Shown one piece after another: positions 1 to 8,114 of a DNA stretch of 56,650 nucleotides (its first letter is position 1; each line of letters starts with the position of its first letter). Under the pieces are notes generated by a model that was given only the letters and a program-made list of their open reading frames with translations, made no database searches and was not told the DNA's origin. The position numbers and the translations under genes were made by a program. Source of the stretch: Aphodosoma sp051870875. Lineage in GTDB: Bacteria; Bacteroidota; Bacteroidia; Bacteroidales; Paludibacteraceae. The DNA lies in the NCBI GenBank assembly GCA_051870875.1, contig JBJECG010000011.1, positions 1 through 56,650 on the forward strand. Direction: 5' to 3'.

Positions 1-729
1 AAGACATTCAACTTCGCAGGGACAACCCTCAAACTCGTTGAAATGCCAGGTGTAGCATACGACACCGCTTCAGTTGCCCGTATCGTGGAACTCAAATTCG
101 GAGAAGAAAACCGTATGGCCGGCAACACAGGATGCAACATTGTAAACGGCCAGTTCTACGCCAATGCCGACACATTACGCTTCCCCCAACCGATGGCTAT
201 GACACGTATGATGTGCGACGAAACATCGAACGCAGTCGAGATGGCCATGACAAATATGCTTGCCAATACCAACCGCTATACTGTTGAAAACGACATGATG
301 TCGCTCTACAATGGTGATGAACTGCTTGCCAAATTCCGCATTATATCCGTCCCAGGATGCTGCAAGCACCATGACGGGAAACAGTGTGAACACAAGTGCG
401 CCAAGGAAGGCGAAAAATGCTGCAAGCACCATGACGGCGAACCCGGTGAACACAAGTGCGCCAAGGAAGGCGAAAAATGCTGCAAGCACCAAGGCGGTGA
501 ACTCAGTGAACACAAATGCGTCAAAGAAGGCGAAAAATGCTGCAAGCACCAAGGCGGTGAACTCAGTGAACACAAATGCGTCAAAGAAGGCGAAAAATGC
601 TGCAAGCAGCAGGGCGACAGCAGCCAAAAGGTCTGCACCGGCAAGTGCATGAAAGAGAATGCGGCATCTCAGAAACCTTGCGTGAAGAAGTGCGAAAAGG
701 CTTGCACCGCACAACCCGCCACAAAATAA
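1..729 (+). CDS. META-domain (HslJ-like) protein with cysteine-rich repeat tail, 5' end outside window
   Basis: The reading frame is already open at base 1, so the N-terminus (probably a signal peptide) lies outside the window. Residues encoded to about base 345 match the META-domain protein encoded next door: TGCNIVNGQF here against TGCNLVNGSY there, and NRYTVENDMMSLY against NRYTVKNDMMSVY. From base 361 the protein changes into four 20-residue units with the pattern CKHxxG...EHKCxKEGEKC, then a shorter Cys/Lys-rich end (KCMKE, CVKKC, KACTA). META domains occur in envelope and stress proteins such as HslJ; the biochemical role is unclear. The His/Cys-rich tail could bind metal, but that is inference from composition. 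It lies 15 bases upstream of its paralogue and is probably co-transcribed with it. Confidence 0.8.
   Translation, partial: KTFNFAGTTLKLVEMPGVAYDTASVARIVELKFGEENRMAGNTGCNIVNGQFYANADTLRFPQPMAMTRMMCDETSNAVEMAMTNMLANTNRYTVENDMMSLYNGDELLAKFRIISVPGCCKHHDGKQCEHKCAKEGEKCCKHHDGEPGEHKCAKEGEKCCKHQGGELSEHKCVKEGEKCCKHQGGELSEHKCVKEGEKCCKQQGDSSQKVCTGKCMKENAASQKPCVKKCEKACTAQPATK
361..600 (+). repeat. Four 60-bp tandem coding repeats (20-residue Cys/His/Lys units)
   Basis: Four consecutive 60-bp units begin at 361, 421, 481 and 541, each starting tgcaagcac. Units 3 and 4 are identical at DNA level and units 1 and 2 differ from them at a few positions. A degenerate fifth start follows at 601. Being in multiples of 60 bp, any expansion or contraction stays in frame, so copy number could vary between strains. 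Confidence 0.95.
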
Positions 730-744
730 TTACCCATATATGTC

Positions 745-1197
745 ATGATAAAAAATCTGTTTTTTGCGGCTACACTGCTGTTTGCCGTGACATTTACCGC
801 TTGTAACAAGAATGCGGCGACAGCAAAACTCTACCCGCTGGCAGGCAAGACACTGCAGCTGATAGAGTTGCCGGGTATGACATCCGACAGCATCAAAACA
901 GCCCGCAAGGTAGAACTGAACTTTCTGACCGAGACCAAAGTGGCAGGTTCGACCGGATGCAACCTTGTAAACGGCTCTTACGAAATCGGAGCAGGCGTCA
1001 TATCGTTTTCCGACAAAATGGCATCTACCATGATGTTGTGCGACGATAAATCGAACAATGTGGAGCGCAAAATGCTTGACTTGTTTCAGAAAGCCAACCG
1101 ATACACCGTCAAGAACGACATGATGTCGGTTTACAAAGACAACGAGTTGCTCGCCGTATTCCGCATATCCTCCGGTACCACCACCGGTCTTGAATAA
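745..1197 (+). CDS. META-domain lipoprotein
   Basis: A 150-residue protein with a lipoprotein signal peptide: MIKNLFFAATLLFAVTFTAC, with the lipid-modified Cys at 20. The mature part is one META domain (TGCNLVNGSY near residue 70, then MMLCDDKSNNVERKM and NRYTVKNDMMSVY). It is a paralogue of the preceding gene without the Cys-rich repeat tail, so the repeats were added to one copy or lost from the other. Role not known; members of the family are envelope-associated. It is followed 21 bases later by rsmE. Confidence 0.85.
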   Translation: MIKNLFFAATLLFAVTFTACNKNAATAKLYPLAGKTLQLIELPGMTSDSIKTARKVELNFLTETKVAGSTGCNLVNGSYEIGAGVISFSDKMASTMMLCDDKSNNVERKMLDLFQKANRYTVKNDMMSVYKDNELLAVFRISSGTTTGLE

Positions 1198-1218
1198 ACA
1201 TATTCAGATCTTACGACA

Positions 1219-1920
1219 ATGCAACTGTTTTATGCACCAGAGATAGCAACGACTCCTTTTCTGCCTGAAGAGGAGTCGTTGCATTGTATAAAAGTGCTCC
1301 GTATGCACGAGGGTGACGAGATACACATCATAGACGGTTACGGTACACTATACAAAGCCCGGATAATATCGGCACACATCAAACGTACCGAAGTGGATAT
1401 CATAGAGGCTACACATGATTATGGAGCGCGTCCCTACAGTCTGCACCTGGCCGTTGCCCCTACAAAGAACATCGACCGGTTTGAGTGGTTTGTGGAAAAG
1501 TCTACGGAGTTCGGGTTTGACACACTCACTCCACTCGAATGCCGTTACTCCGAGCGACGTATCATCAAACCGGAGCGGATAGAGAAAATAATGGTTTCGG
1601 CATCGAAACAGAGTCTGAAAGCCAAAATGCCTGTACTGAAACCGATGACTCCGTTTTCCGAATTCGTGAAACATGCAGATGCAACGTCAAAATTCATAGC
1701 CCACTGCCATGATATGCCCAAAGAACACCTGATGAAAACCTGTCCGAAAGGAGGCGATATAGTGGTAGCCATAGGACCGGAAGGCGATTTCAGCACTGAA
1801 GAAGTGTCAGATGCGCTTGATACAGGTTTTCAGGCCATATCATTGGGTACCAGCCGGCTGCGTACGGAGACAGCCGGCATTGCTGCGTGCCACATAGTAT
1901 CGCTTGCCAACCTCAGATAA
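1219..1920 (+). CDS. rsmE: 16S rRNA (uracil1498-N3)-methyltransferase RsmE
   Basis: A 233-residue SPOUT-class methyltransferase of normal RsmE length. The knotted SAM-binding C-terminus is clear: VVAIGPEGDFSTEE near residue 182 and SLGTSRLRTETAGIAA near 208. The N-terminal PUA-like part carries the family pattern HCIKVLRMHEGDEI. RsmE methylates N3 of U1498 in 16S rRNA in the assembled 30S subunit, using S-adenosylmethionine. It follows the META lipoprotein by 21 bases and precedes the dehydrogenase by 29 bases on the same strand, so the four genes may form one operon. Confidence 0.95.
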   Translation: MQLFYAPEIATTPFLPEEESLHCIKVLRMHEGDEIHIIDGYGTLYKARIISAHIKRTEVDIIEATHDYGARPYSLHLAVAPTKNIDRFEWFVEKSTEFGFDTLTPLECRYSERRIIKPERIEKIMVSASKQSLKAKMPVLKPMTPFSEFVKHADATSKFIAHCHDMPKEHLMKTCPKGGDIVVAIGPEGDFSTEEVSDALDTGFQAISLGTSRLRTETAGIAACHIVSLANLR

Positions 1921-1949
1921 TTACAACCCGATAAAAACACAGAAACATC

Positions 1950-2906
1950 ATGAAAAACGTTCTTGTCACTACCCGACTTCCCCGAGAAGGATTCACACGT
2001 CTGGACCATTACAACCTTATGATACCGTCCGAGCCGAAATTCACTCCGGAAGACCTTATGAAACTTTTGCCGGAGGCCGACATCCTGATTCCGACATTCG
2101 ACTACCAAGTCACTGCGGCTATGATTGATGTGGCGCAACGCCTGAAACTAATAGCCAATTTCGGTGTCGGGTTCAATAATGTGGACATTGCCGCAGCCAG
2201 TGCAAGAGGCATCATCGTGACCAACACTCCGCAACCTGTCATAGAACCGACAGCCGAACATGCCTTCACTCTGATGCTCGCCATCAGTCACCGCACGGCA
2301 GAACTCGACCGCCGTATGCGCCAACCCAACAGCGACATACGATTCGGAGTAATGGACAACCTCGGTATAGCCATCTACGGCAAGACGCTCGGAATTATCG
2401 GCATGGGCAATATCGGACGCTCGTTGGCAGGACGGGCCGCGGCTTGCGGCATGAAGATAATCTACCACAACCGCCACCGCCTTCCACCCGAAGTGGAAAC
2501 ACGCTGCAACGCCACATACACCGACATTGACACGCTGCTCAAAACATCGGACTATGTATCGCTCAATATGCCCTACACGCCAGAATCACACCACATCATA
2601 GACGAACGGGCATTGTCGATGATGAAAAAAGGCTCGGTACTCATCAATACCGCCCGCGGTGCCTGCGTCGATGAAGAAGCGTTGGTACGCTACCTCAACA
2701 ACGGCCACCTTTACGGCGCCGCCCTCGATGTTTACGAACACGAACCAAAGGTATCGGAAGGACTGCTCAAAGCCGACAACGTGGTACTGTCGCCGCACAT
2801 AGGTACAGGCACCATTGACGGCCGCCTCGCCATGTGCGAATGCTGCACCGATAATATTCTCAATTTCGATGCCGGCCGACAGGATGTGATGGACAGGGTG
2901 AACTGA
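1950..2906 (+). CDS. D-isomer-specific 2-hydroxyacid dehydrogenase (NAD-binding)
   Basis: A 318-residue dehydrogenase. The NAD-binding Rossmann motif GMGNIG is at 151-156, and the family catalytic triad is visible: Arg236 (INTARGACVDE), Glu265 (VYEHEP) and His283 (LSPHIG). The family reduces 2-keto acids to D-2-hydroxy acids with NAD(P)H; glyoxylate/hydroxypyruvate reductases and D-lactate or phosphoglycerate dehydrogenases share this fold. There is no ACT domain, which argues against a full-length SerA, but the substrate cannot be read from sequence. A strong terminator hairpin lies 125 bases downstream. Confidence 0.88.
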   Translation: MKNVLVTTRLPREGFTRLDHYNLMIPSEPKFTPEDLMKLLPEADILIPTFDYQVTAAMIDVAQRLKLIANFGVGFNNVDIAAASARGIIVTNTPQPVIEPTAEHAFTLMLAISHRTAELDRRMRQPNSDIRFGVMDNLGIAIYGKTLGIIGMGNIGRSLAGRAAACGMKIIYHNRHRLPPEVETRCNATYTDIDTLLKTSDYVSLNMPYTPESHHIIDERALSMMKKGSVLINTARGACVDEEALVRYLNNGHLYGAALDVYEHEPKVSEGLLKADNVVLSPHIGTGTIDGRLAMCECCTDNILNFDAGRQDVMDRVN

Positions 2907-3031
2907 TACAGCGAATATATTTGTTTCGATGAAATTACGGCTAAATAACAACGGCAAAACAGAAAGTGAGCTGATTTGGATTCTGTTCCGGTCGGAACCA
3001 GGGAAAGCCGGAGAAAAGACTTATAGCAGGC

Positions 3032-3070
3032 AAAAACGGGATATACAGCAAATTGGCATATCCCGTTTTT
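3032..3070 (+). terminator. Rho-independent terminator after the rsmE/dehydrogenase operon
   Basis: A perfect 13-bp inverted repeat (aaaaacgggatat at 3032-3044 and its complement at 3058-3070) around a 13-nt loop. The stem ends in a T5 run on the plus strand and, read the other way, T5 on the minus strand, so it could act in both directions. Confidence 0.85.
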
Positions 3071-3526
3071 CAGTATTGGAACATCGAAGTGTGACACTCC
3101 ATCTTACCTATGAAACAGAGCAGGAAAAATTGTGGAACTTTCACCGGGAATGTATGCTAAACGGGAACAACCGAAAGAATAAATCCCATAGTACATAGGA
3201 AAAACATCTCTCCCAGACACGCAATCCGGTACATGAGCGAGGTCCGGATTGTAATTTCATCAACCACCGTATCATCATCGAGGGCGGATATAAGCGACAC
3301 GGGAATCAACCACATGTATATTCACTTTTAACAATTACCTCATACAAAATATCACACGGAAAAGGGGATATCCGGCAGTACTGCCAACCGACAAATTTGT
3401 GCATTCATAGCCATGTATAATGAAATTTCCATACATAAACGCACAATATTGAAGTCAGATATACGTTTACTAATTGCATACATGGAAATGCAGGTGCATA
3501 TATTTGAAACCAATATAAAAATGCCT
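3071..3526. other. Intergenic region without a convincing gene
   Basis: No open frame here has family similarity I recognise or a coding look. The only structure seen is an 8-bp hairpin (caatccgg at 3222-3229, complement at 3244-3251). Composition is more AT-rich than the flanking genes. Confidence 0.6.
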
Positions 3527-3715
3527 ATGAAACATGATTTTACCCCTACCCCGACAATGCGCGACTTTACCGACAGCGAACTGGAGGCTCTGCCCGAGAA
3601 CCGCCAACCGCCAATGACAGCCATAGACAGAATAATGGCTTACGCAATATCGGCCACAAATGCCGTAATGGGATTTGACAGGAAGATATTGTCCCATGAA
3701 AAATACTGCAACTGA
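3527..3715 (+). CDS. Small hypothetical protein
   Basis: A possible 62-residue protein starting MKHDFTPTPTMRDFTDSELE and ending at 3715. The frame is open further upstream (first ATG at 3413), but only the part from 3527 has the GC-richer, protein-like look of the region: acidic/hydroxylated N-terminus, then an amphipathic stretch AIDRIMAYAISATNAVMGF. It could be a small membrane-associated protein. No family is recognised and no promoter is obvious, so this may be chance. Confidence 0.35.
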   Translation: MKHDFTPTPTMRDFTDSELEALPENRQPPMTAIDRIMAYAISATNAVMGFDRKILSHEKYCN

Positions 3716-3763
3716 CGGCGTATACAATGCCGTACTTCAAAAATCTTCATCCGCATTTTCAGG

Positions 3764-3814
3764 AAGACAAAACGACAGTGGCCGGTACCTTAGAGACAGG
3801 GTACCAGCCACTGT
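3764..3814 (-). terminator. Terminator of the clpP-clpX operon
   Basis: A long hairpin just past the clpX stop: acagtggc (3775-3782) with ggtacc (3784-3789) pairs with ggtacc (3800-3805) and gccactgt (3807-3814). On the minus strand the stem is followed by cgttttgtctt, a T-rich release site. Confidence 0.75.
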
Positions 3815-3840
3815 TGTCATTATGCGCTGATTGCAAAGCG

Positions 3841-5082
3841 TCAATCGTCAATATGAAGATTTATGTGGGCTTTGGAGAGCTTCTTTGCGGCAAAGTCGAG
3901 GTCTATGTGCAACTCCTTGACATCGGAAGACGGTATGTCGTACATGGCGTCTATCATGATGCTTTCGGCTATCGAACGCAAACCGCGGGCTCCGAGCCGG
4001 AACTCAATGGCCTTGTCGACAATAAAGTCGAGCACATCATCGTCAATAACAAGCTTGACCCCATCCATCTCAAAAAGCTTGATGTATTGGCGGACAATAG
4101 AGTTTTTGGGTTCTGTAAGAATGCGTCGCAGAGCGGCACGGTCAAGCGGATTGAGGTAAGTAATGATAGGCATACGGCCGACGATTTCGGGGATCAGGCC
4201 GTATGCCTTGAGGTCTTGCGGAGCGATGTATTGCAGCAGGTTGTCGCGGTCAACGACATTCTGCTGTGCCACAGACCCAAACCCGACTACATGGGTATTG
4301 AGCCGCTGAGCAATCTTGCGCTCGATGCCATCGAATGCACCACCGCAGACAAAAAGAATGTTCTGTGTGTTGACAGCCACCAGCTTCTGGTCGGGATGCT
4401 TGCGTCCGCCCTGAGGCGGCACATTGACAACCGAACCTTCGAGCAGTTTCAGGAGGCCCTGCTGCACTCCTTCGCCGCTCACATCGCGGGTGATGGAGGG
4501 ATTATCGCCTTTGCGGGCTATCTTGTCTATTTCATCGATAAAGACTATACCCCGTTCGGCTGCCTTGACATCGTAGTCGCATGCCTGAAGCAAACGGGTA
4601 ATGATGGATTCGATGTCTTCTCCGACATAGCCTGCTTCGGTGAGGACGGTAGCGTCCACAATGGCAAACGGCACTTTCAAAATTTTGGCTATAGATTTGG
4701 CCAACAATGTCTTACCAGTGCCTGTACGTCCGACAAGAATGATATTAGACTTCTCTATTTCAACATTGTCTTCGCTATCCGGCTGGATAAGTCGTTTGTA
4801 GTGGTTGTAAACTGCCACGGAGAGGTATTTCTTGGCATCGTCCTGGCCGATGACATACTGGTCGAGGAACTCCTTGATCTCCCGCGGACGCGGAAGGTCG
4901 GACATCGTCATACCGAAACCGCCCTTAGCTTTGGCAGCCGCAAGATTCTGTTCGACAAGTATGTTGTGTGCCGTCTCGGCACATTCGTTACAGATATTAC
5001 CGTCAATACCGGTGAGCAGCAGTCCTACCTGACTTTGCGGTCTGCCGCAGAAGCTGCAATGAGGTTCGTTTTTCTTAGCCAT
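3841..5082 (-). CDS. clpX: ATP-dependent Clp protease ATP-binding subunit ClpX
   Basis: A 413-residue AAA+ unfoldase. Order of domains: zinc-binding domain with Cys9, Cys12, Cys31 and Cys34; Walker A at 118-125; pore loop GYVGED at 151-156; Walker B IVFIDEID at 179-186; then the C-terminal small AAA domain. ClpX forms a hexamer that unfolds tagged substrates and feeds them to ClpP. The Walker A reads GRTGTGKT, with Arg where ClpX normally has Pro; the catalytic GKT is intact. The ClpP-docking loop reads VGF rather than IGF. It begins 15 bases after clpP on the same strand, so the two are co-transcribed. Confidence 0.97.
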   Translation of the reverse strand: MAKKNEPHCSFCGRPQSQVGLLLTGIDGNICNECAETAHNILVEQNLAAAKAKGGFGMTMSDLPRPREIKEFLDQYVIGQDDAKKYLSVAVYNHYKRLIQPDSEDNVEIEKSNIILVGRTGTGKTLLAKSIAKILKVPFAIVDATVLTEAGYVGEDIESIITRLLQACDYDVKAAERGIVFIDEIDKIARKGDNPSITRDVSGEGVQQGLLKLLEGSVVNVPPQGGRKHPDQKLVAVNTQNILFVCGGAFDGIERKIAQRLNTHVVGFGSVAQQNVVDRDNLLQYIAPQDLKAYGLIPEIVGRMPIITYLNPLDRAALRRILTEPKNSIVRQYIKLFEMDGVKLVIDDDVLDFIVDKAIEFRLGARGLRSIAESIMIDAMYDIPSSDVKELHIDLDFAAKKLSKAHINLHIDD

Positions 5083-5097
5083 ATATCCGGAACAAAT

Positions 5098-5772
5098 TTA
5101 TTTTTTCCCACGGGTCAGGACAGTATCAATCATGCCGTATTCAAGGGCTTCGGCTGCCGTCATCCAATAGTCACGGTCTGAATCGCGCATGATTTTGTCA
5201 AACGGCTGCCCCGAGTGGTCGGATATAATCTGGTACAGTTCATCCCGCAGGATCATGATCTGCCTGTAGTTGATTTCCATGTCAGAAGCCTGTCCCTGCA
5301 TTCCGCCCATCGGCTGGTGAATCATGACGCGCGAATGTTTCAGGGCCGAGCGTTTGCCCTTTTCGCCAGCCACAAGCAACACGGCGGCCATTGATGCGGC
5401 CATGCCGGTGCAGATGGTTGCAACGTCAGAGCCGATATACTGCATGGTGTCGTAAATGCCAAGGCCTGCATGAACCGAACCGCCAGGGCTGTTCAGATAT
5501 ATTGATATATCCTTGCCAGGATCGGCAGTATCGAGGAAAAGGAGCTGAGCCTGTATGACATTGGCCACGTAGTCATCGATGGGAGTGCCGAGGAAGATGA
5601 TACGGTCCATCATAAGACGGGAGAAGACATCCATCTGAGTGACATTGAGCTGACGCTCTTCGAGGATGGAGGGCGATATGTAGCCTGTCGATGCCGATAT
5701 ATACTGTTCGAGTGACAAGCTGTTAAGATTGAGATGTTTGGTAGCAAATTTTTGGAATTCTGACTGTTGCAT
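5098..5772 (-). CDS. clpP: ATP-dependent Clp protease proteolytic subunit ClpP
   Basis: A 224-residue serine peptidase of the S14 family. The catalytic triad is Ser127 (GMAASMAA), His152 (IHQPMGG) and Asp201 (DSDRDYW). ClpP forms a tetradecameric barrel that degrades proteins delivered by ClpX. The N-terminus (first about 35 residues) is longer than the mature E. coli form, which fits a propeptide or the extended N-terminus common in Bacteroidota. It is first gene of the clpP-clpX pair. A trigger-factor gene, often just upstream in relatives, is absent here; a lipoprotein cassette lies there instead. Confidence 0.97.
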   Translation of the reverse strand: MQQSEFQKFATKHLNLNSLSLEQYISASTGYISPSILEERQLNVTQMDVFSRLMMDRIIFLGTPIDDYVANVIQAQLLFLDTADPGKDISIYLNSPGGSVHAGLGIYDTMQYIGSDVATICTGMAASMAAVLLVAGEKGKRSALKHSRVMIHQPMGGMQGQASDMEINYRQIMILRDELYQIISDHSGQPFDKIMRDSDRDYWMTAAEALEYGMIDTVLTRGKK

Positions 5773-5806
5773 AAAGTATGACGTTGGTGAATTAACAAAT
5801 TATCGG

Positions 5807-5814
5807 CAAAGATA
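5807..5814 (-). promoter_or_regulatory. Putative -7 box for clpP-clpX
   Basis: On the minus strand TATCTTTG matches the Bacteroidota -7 consensus TAnnTTTG, 35 bases upstream of the clpP start. No convincing -33 TTTG at the expected distance, so confidence is moderate. Confidence 0.5.
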
Positions 5815-5880
5815 CAACAAAACGCTTGAATAATCGGTATAAATGGGGAAGAAGCGTGCGGTACGGCGGCGATAAAAATG

Positions 5881-5910
5881 CCGGTTGGCACCAGAAAAGG
5901 TACCAACCGG
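5881..5910 (-). terminator. Terminator after the last lipoprotein of the C25 array
   Basis: Hairpin ccggttggcacc / ggtaccaaccgg (one mismatch) with a 6-nt loop. On the minus strand it is followed by catttttatc. It sits 20 bases after the stop of the 5931-6491 gene. Confidence 0.7.
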
Positions 5911-5930
5911 CAGAAATATAGGAAGTGGTG

Positions 5931-6491
5931 TTACTTGCCTACGGCTTTCCAAAGGACGCCGCCGAGGGTGTATTCCACGATGCCGCGGCCGTGGACGAGT
6001 TTCAGATAATCGGTGCTTGTAGTATCGGATTTGACACTTCTATAAATGATGTACTCATCATTCCTGACATCCAGTATATCATACAAAATTCCGTCATACT
6101 CAGTAAAATATTCTATACATCTGTCATGTTTTTTACAATCTAAATCCGCAAACATAGTTACATCACCATATGCTATCAAAACATCCAAGCTATTGCTGAC
6201 TGATTCATTTCCAACTGCATTAAATAACATGGAAACTGAAGAAGAGTTTTCTATACAATCAGCCCACTTACAATAACATTTAGGTTCGGCAAGCATCCAA
6301 TTGTCAACTACATAACAAACCGTGTCGAGAGTGTTGGCTACAAATGTCATCGTATCACCAATTGAATATGGTATAAAACCATTCAATTTGGCAGTTATAG
6401 AATCCAATTTATCACAATTGCAGTTGTTACAGTTGTTACATGCTCCAAGCAATATTACCGAAACAGCCCCCAGAAAATAAATACGTTTCAC
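5931..6491 (-). CDS. Small lipoprotein, paralogue D of the C25-linked family
   Basis: A 186-residue lipoprotein: signal peptide MKRIYFLGAVSVILLGAC, lipid Cys at 18, followed by a Cys/Asn-rich stretch (NNCNNCNCD). It is one of four paralogues in this array sharing an N-terminal SVGDTMTFV-like segment (here SIGDTMTFVANT) and a nearly invariant C-terminus DYLKLVHGRGIVEYT...GVLWKAV, while the middle differs. The start lies 11 bases after the stop of the propeptide-sorting-domain gene, so they form a transcriptional pair. Family function unknown; by position it could be an inhibitor, chaperone or surface partner of the C25-type protein (inference). Confidence 0.8.
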   Translation of the reverse strand: MKRIYFLGAVSVILLGACNNCNNCNCDKLDSITAKLNGFIPYSIGDTMTFVANTLDTVCYVVDNWMLAEPKCYCKWADCIENSSSVSMLFNAVGNESVSNSLDVLIAYGDVTMFADLDCKKHDRCIEYFTEYDGILYDILDVRNDEYIIYRSVKSDTTSTDYLKLVHGRGIVEYTLGGVLWKAVGK

Positions 6492-6502
6492 TGTACTAAA
6501 TT

Positions 6503-7459
6503 TTAGTGTCTTACAAATATCTTTTCACGGGATATTATCCTGCCGTCAACCGAAACGGCAACCAGATAACAGCCTTCGGCAAAACCGGAGGTGGCTATCG
6601 GCACGTTTCCACTCACGCCGTGATTCGATGAAACCAGTATGCCGCCCAAATCGTAAATGTCGATGTCGGCGCACACATCTACGCCTATCGAAACGACGAT
6701 ACAGTCATCGGCTACCGTAGGCGAGACGCCGATACCTTGCCGTAAATGTGTAGCCGGAAGTCCTGTGCCGTGAGGCGGCAGTGCCCCCGGAGTACAGTCG
6801 CTCCAACCAAAATCATAACAACAGTCTTCATGCAACCCGCACAACGAGAAGAGATTGTCTACTCTGACATCGAATACTATCTCGACCGGGACAATGACCT
6901 TATTGCTCTGCGGGAAATAGGTTACCGGAGTAAAATTAACGGCTATGCCTGTCGTACCAAGGGTATGAAAAATATCGGACATCTCAACTCCGTCAACCTG
7001 GTAACCGCACTTGTCGGCCGTCTGATAGAAAACGGTATCGTATTGAAACCAGTAGTCCGGCGGATCTGATTCCATAAAATCATACGGTTCGGGCAGATAT
7101 GGATACGAGAGGGTGAGTTCCTTGTATGTGCCGGTGTATTCAAGGACTTCGAGGCCTGCCTCTGTGGCTTCGTCGGGCAACTGCAACAACAGGGTTTTCA
7201 CAGGCAGGGCCGGTTGTCCTTCATATCCTACATCAAGGAAATCATAATCGTCATCGAATACGATAACAGAGAAAAAAAGGCCTTCGTCGACTTCAACTAT
7301 CTCCTCGGAAAATGAGGGTATCCAGTATCTGATTTTGTAGCCGTTCTCGTGGGCTGTGATGGTCAGGCCCGGGGCTATGGTCTCGGTCCTGTAGTCTTCG
7401 GCATACAATGTAACCGCACACAACAGAATAGTGTATGCAAGGGAAAATATTCTTTTCAT
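6503..7459 (-). CDS. Gingipain-type propeptide fused directly to a T9SS sorting domain (no peptidase domain)
   Basis: A 318-residue secreted protein. Signal peptide at 1-20 (MKRIFSLAYTILLCAVTLYA). Residues about 21-205 align along their length with the N-terminal propeptide of the C25 peptidase gene at 9487-11568 (APGLTITA, EEIVE, PALPVKTLLLQLPDEA, TTGIAVNFTPVTYFP). After a short linker, residues about 245-318 are a T9SS type A sorting domain (ADIDIYDLGGILV, GCYLVAVSVDGRIISRE). The caspase-like catalytic domain, with its His and Cys, is missing. The frame is clean, so this may be a working product: gingipain propeptides are known to inhibit their enzyme, which suggests a secreted inhibitor (inference). 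Alternatively it is a deletion remnant still open by chance. Confidence 0.8.
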   Translation of the reverse strand: MKRIFSLAYTILLCAVTLYAEDYRTETIAPGLTITAHENGYKIRYWIPSFSEEIVEVDEGLFFSVIVFDDDYDFLDVGYEGQPALPVKTLLLQLPDEATEAGLEVLEYTGTYKELTLSYPYLPEPYDFMESDPPDYWFQYDTVFYQTADKCGYQVDGVEMSDIFHTLGTTGIAVNFTPVTYFPQSNKVIVPVEIVFDVRVDNLFSLCGLHEDCCYDFGWSDCTPGALPPHGTGLPATHLRQGIGVSPTVADDCIVVSIGVDVCADIDIYDLGGILVSSNHGVSGNVPIATSGFAEGCYLVAVSVDGRIISREKIFVRH

Positions 7460-7505
7460 AATAAGTCAATGTGTTTGAATGTTAAAAGAAAATTGTGCCG
7501 CCCCA

Positions 7506-7555
7506 AGCCCCGGACGCCATCAGAGACGAAAGACCCGGGGCCGCACTTTTGCGGG
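7506..7555 (-). terminator. Hairpins between lipoprotein C and the propeptide gene
   Basis: Two GC-rich inverted repeats: gccccgg (from about 7510) with ccggggc (to about 7542), then ccgca/tgcgg around ctttt. They lie between the stop of the 7569-8114 gene and the start of the 7459 gene. Probably a terminator for the upstream lipoproteins; T-run weak. Confidence 0.45.
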
Positions 7556-7568
7556 AAAGTCCCAGACA

Positions 7569-8114
7569 TTACTTGCCTACGGCTTTCCACAGGACGCCGC
7601 CGAGAGTGTATTCCACGATGCCGCGGCCGTGGACGAGTTTCAGATAATCGGTGCTTGTGGAATCGGATTTGACATTTCTTGGAATGGTGTATTCCTCGTT
7701 TTGGGTGTTGAATACTCCTGGCAGAATATTTTCATACAACGAATAATACTCTGCCTGTTTTACATTTTGGGAATAAAATCCGGCGTATACGCTAATATTC
7801 CTCTCTGAAGAAGAAATTTTCAAATGGTTGTTTACTGCGTTGTTTCCAACCGAGTCAAATATCATAAAAACATCAGCATGGTTTTTTACACATTTATCCC
7901 AGGCACTGTAATGACATGGTTCTACAAATAACCATTCTGTAACAACAAATTTAGAGGTATCGTGTCCGGAGGTTACAAATGTCATGGTATCGCCAACAGA
8001 ATATGGCGCAAAGCCTTTCACTTCGGCTGAAAGAAGTTCCAAATCGTACTGACCGTCATCGCATGCGCAAAGCAGCACTAAAGAAATGGAGAGAAGAATA
8101 TAAAAGCGTTTCAT
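7569..8114 (-). CDS. Small lipoprotein, paralogue C of the C25-linked family
   Basis: A 181-residue lipoprotein starting MKRFYILLSISLVLLCAC (lipid Cys at 18). The upstream ATG at 8153 is rejected because it lies inside a decayed sorting-domain fragment, while the ATG at 8114 begins a proper lipoprotein signal. It is closest to paralogue A (8928-9473): the first 60 or so residues are nearly identical (SAEVKGFAPYSVGDTMTFV), the middle differs, and the end is again DYLKLVHGRGIVEYT. No adjoining peptidase gene survives; only a scar of one is left upstream. Function unknown. Confidence 0.8.
   Translation of the reverse strand: MKRFYILLSISLVLLCACDDGQYDLELLSAEVKGFAPYSVGDTMTFVTSGHDTSKFVVTEWLFVEPCHYSAWDKCVKNHADVFMIFDSVGNNAVNNHLKISSSERNISVYAGFYSQNVKQAEYYSLYENILPGVFNTQNEEYTIPRNVKSDSTSTDYLKLVHGRGIVEYTLGGVLWKAVGK

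Noticed and set aside
361..600. CRISPR-like or satellite array
   Set aside because: Repeats are contiguous, in frame and coding, with no unique spacers.
175..714. Long antisense frames over the Cys-rich repeats
   Set aside because: They arise from the 60-bp periodicity, which keeps all frames open; the translated META domain on the plus strand is the real signal.
2929..3198. 89-codon frame after the dehydrogenase
   Set aside because: It spans the perfect terminator hairpin at 3032-3070 and has no protein character.
3727..5181. A 484-codon open frame on the plus strand
   Set aside because: It lies opposite clpX and the clpX 3' region, crosses the terminator hairpin and has no family features; clpX on the other strand is certain.
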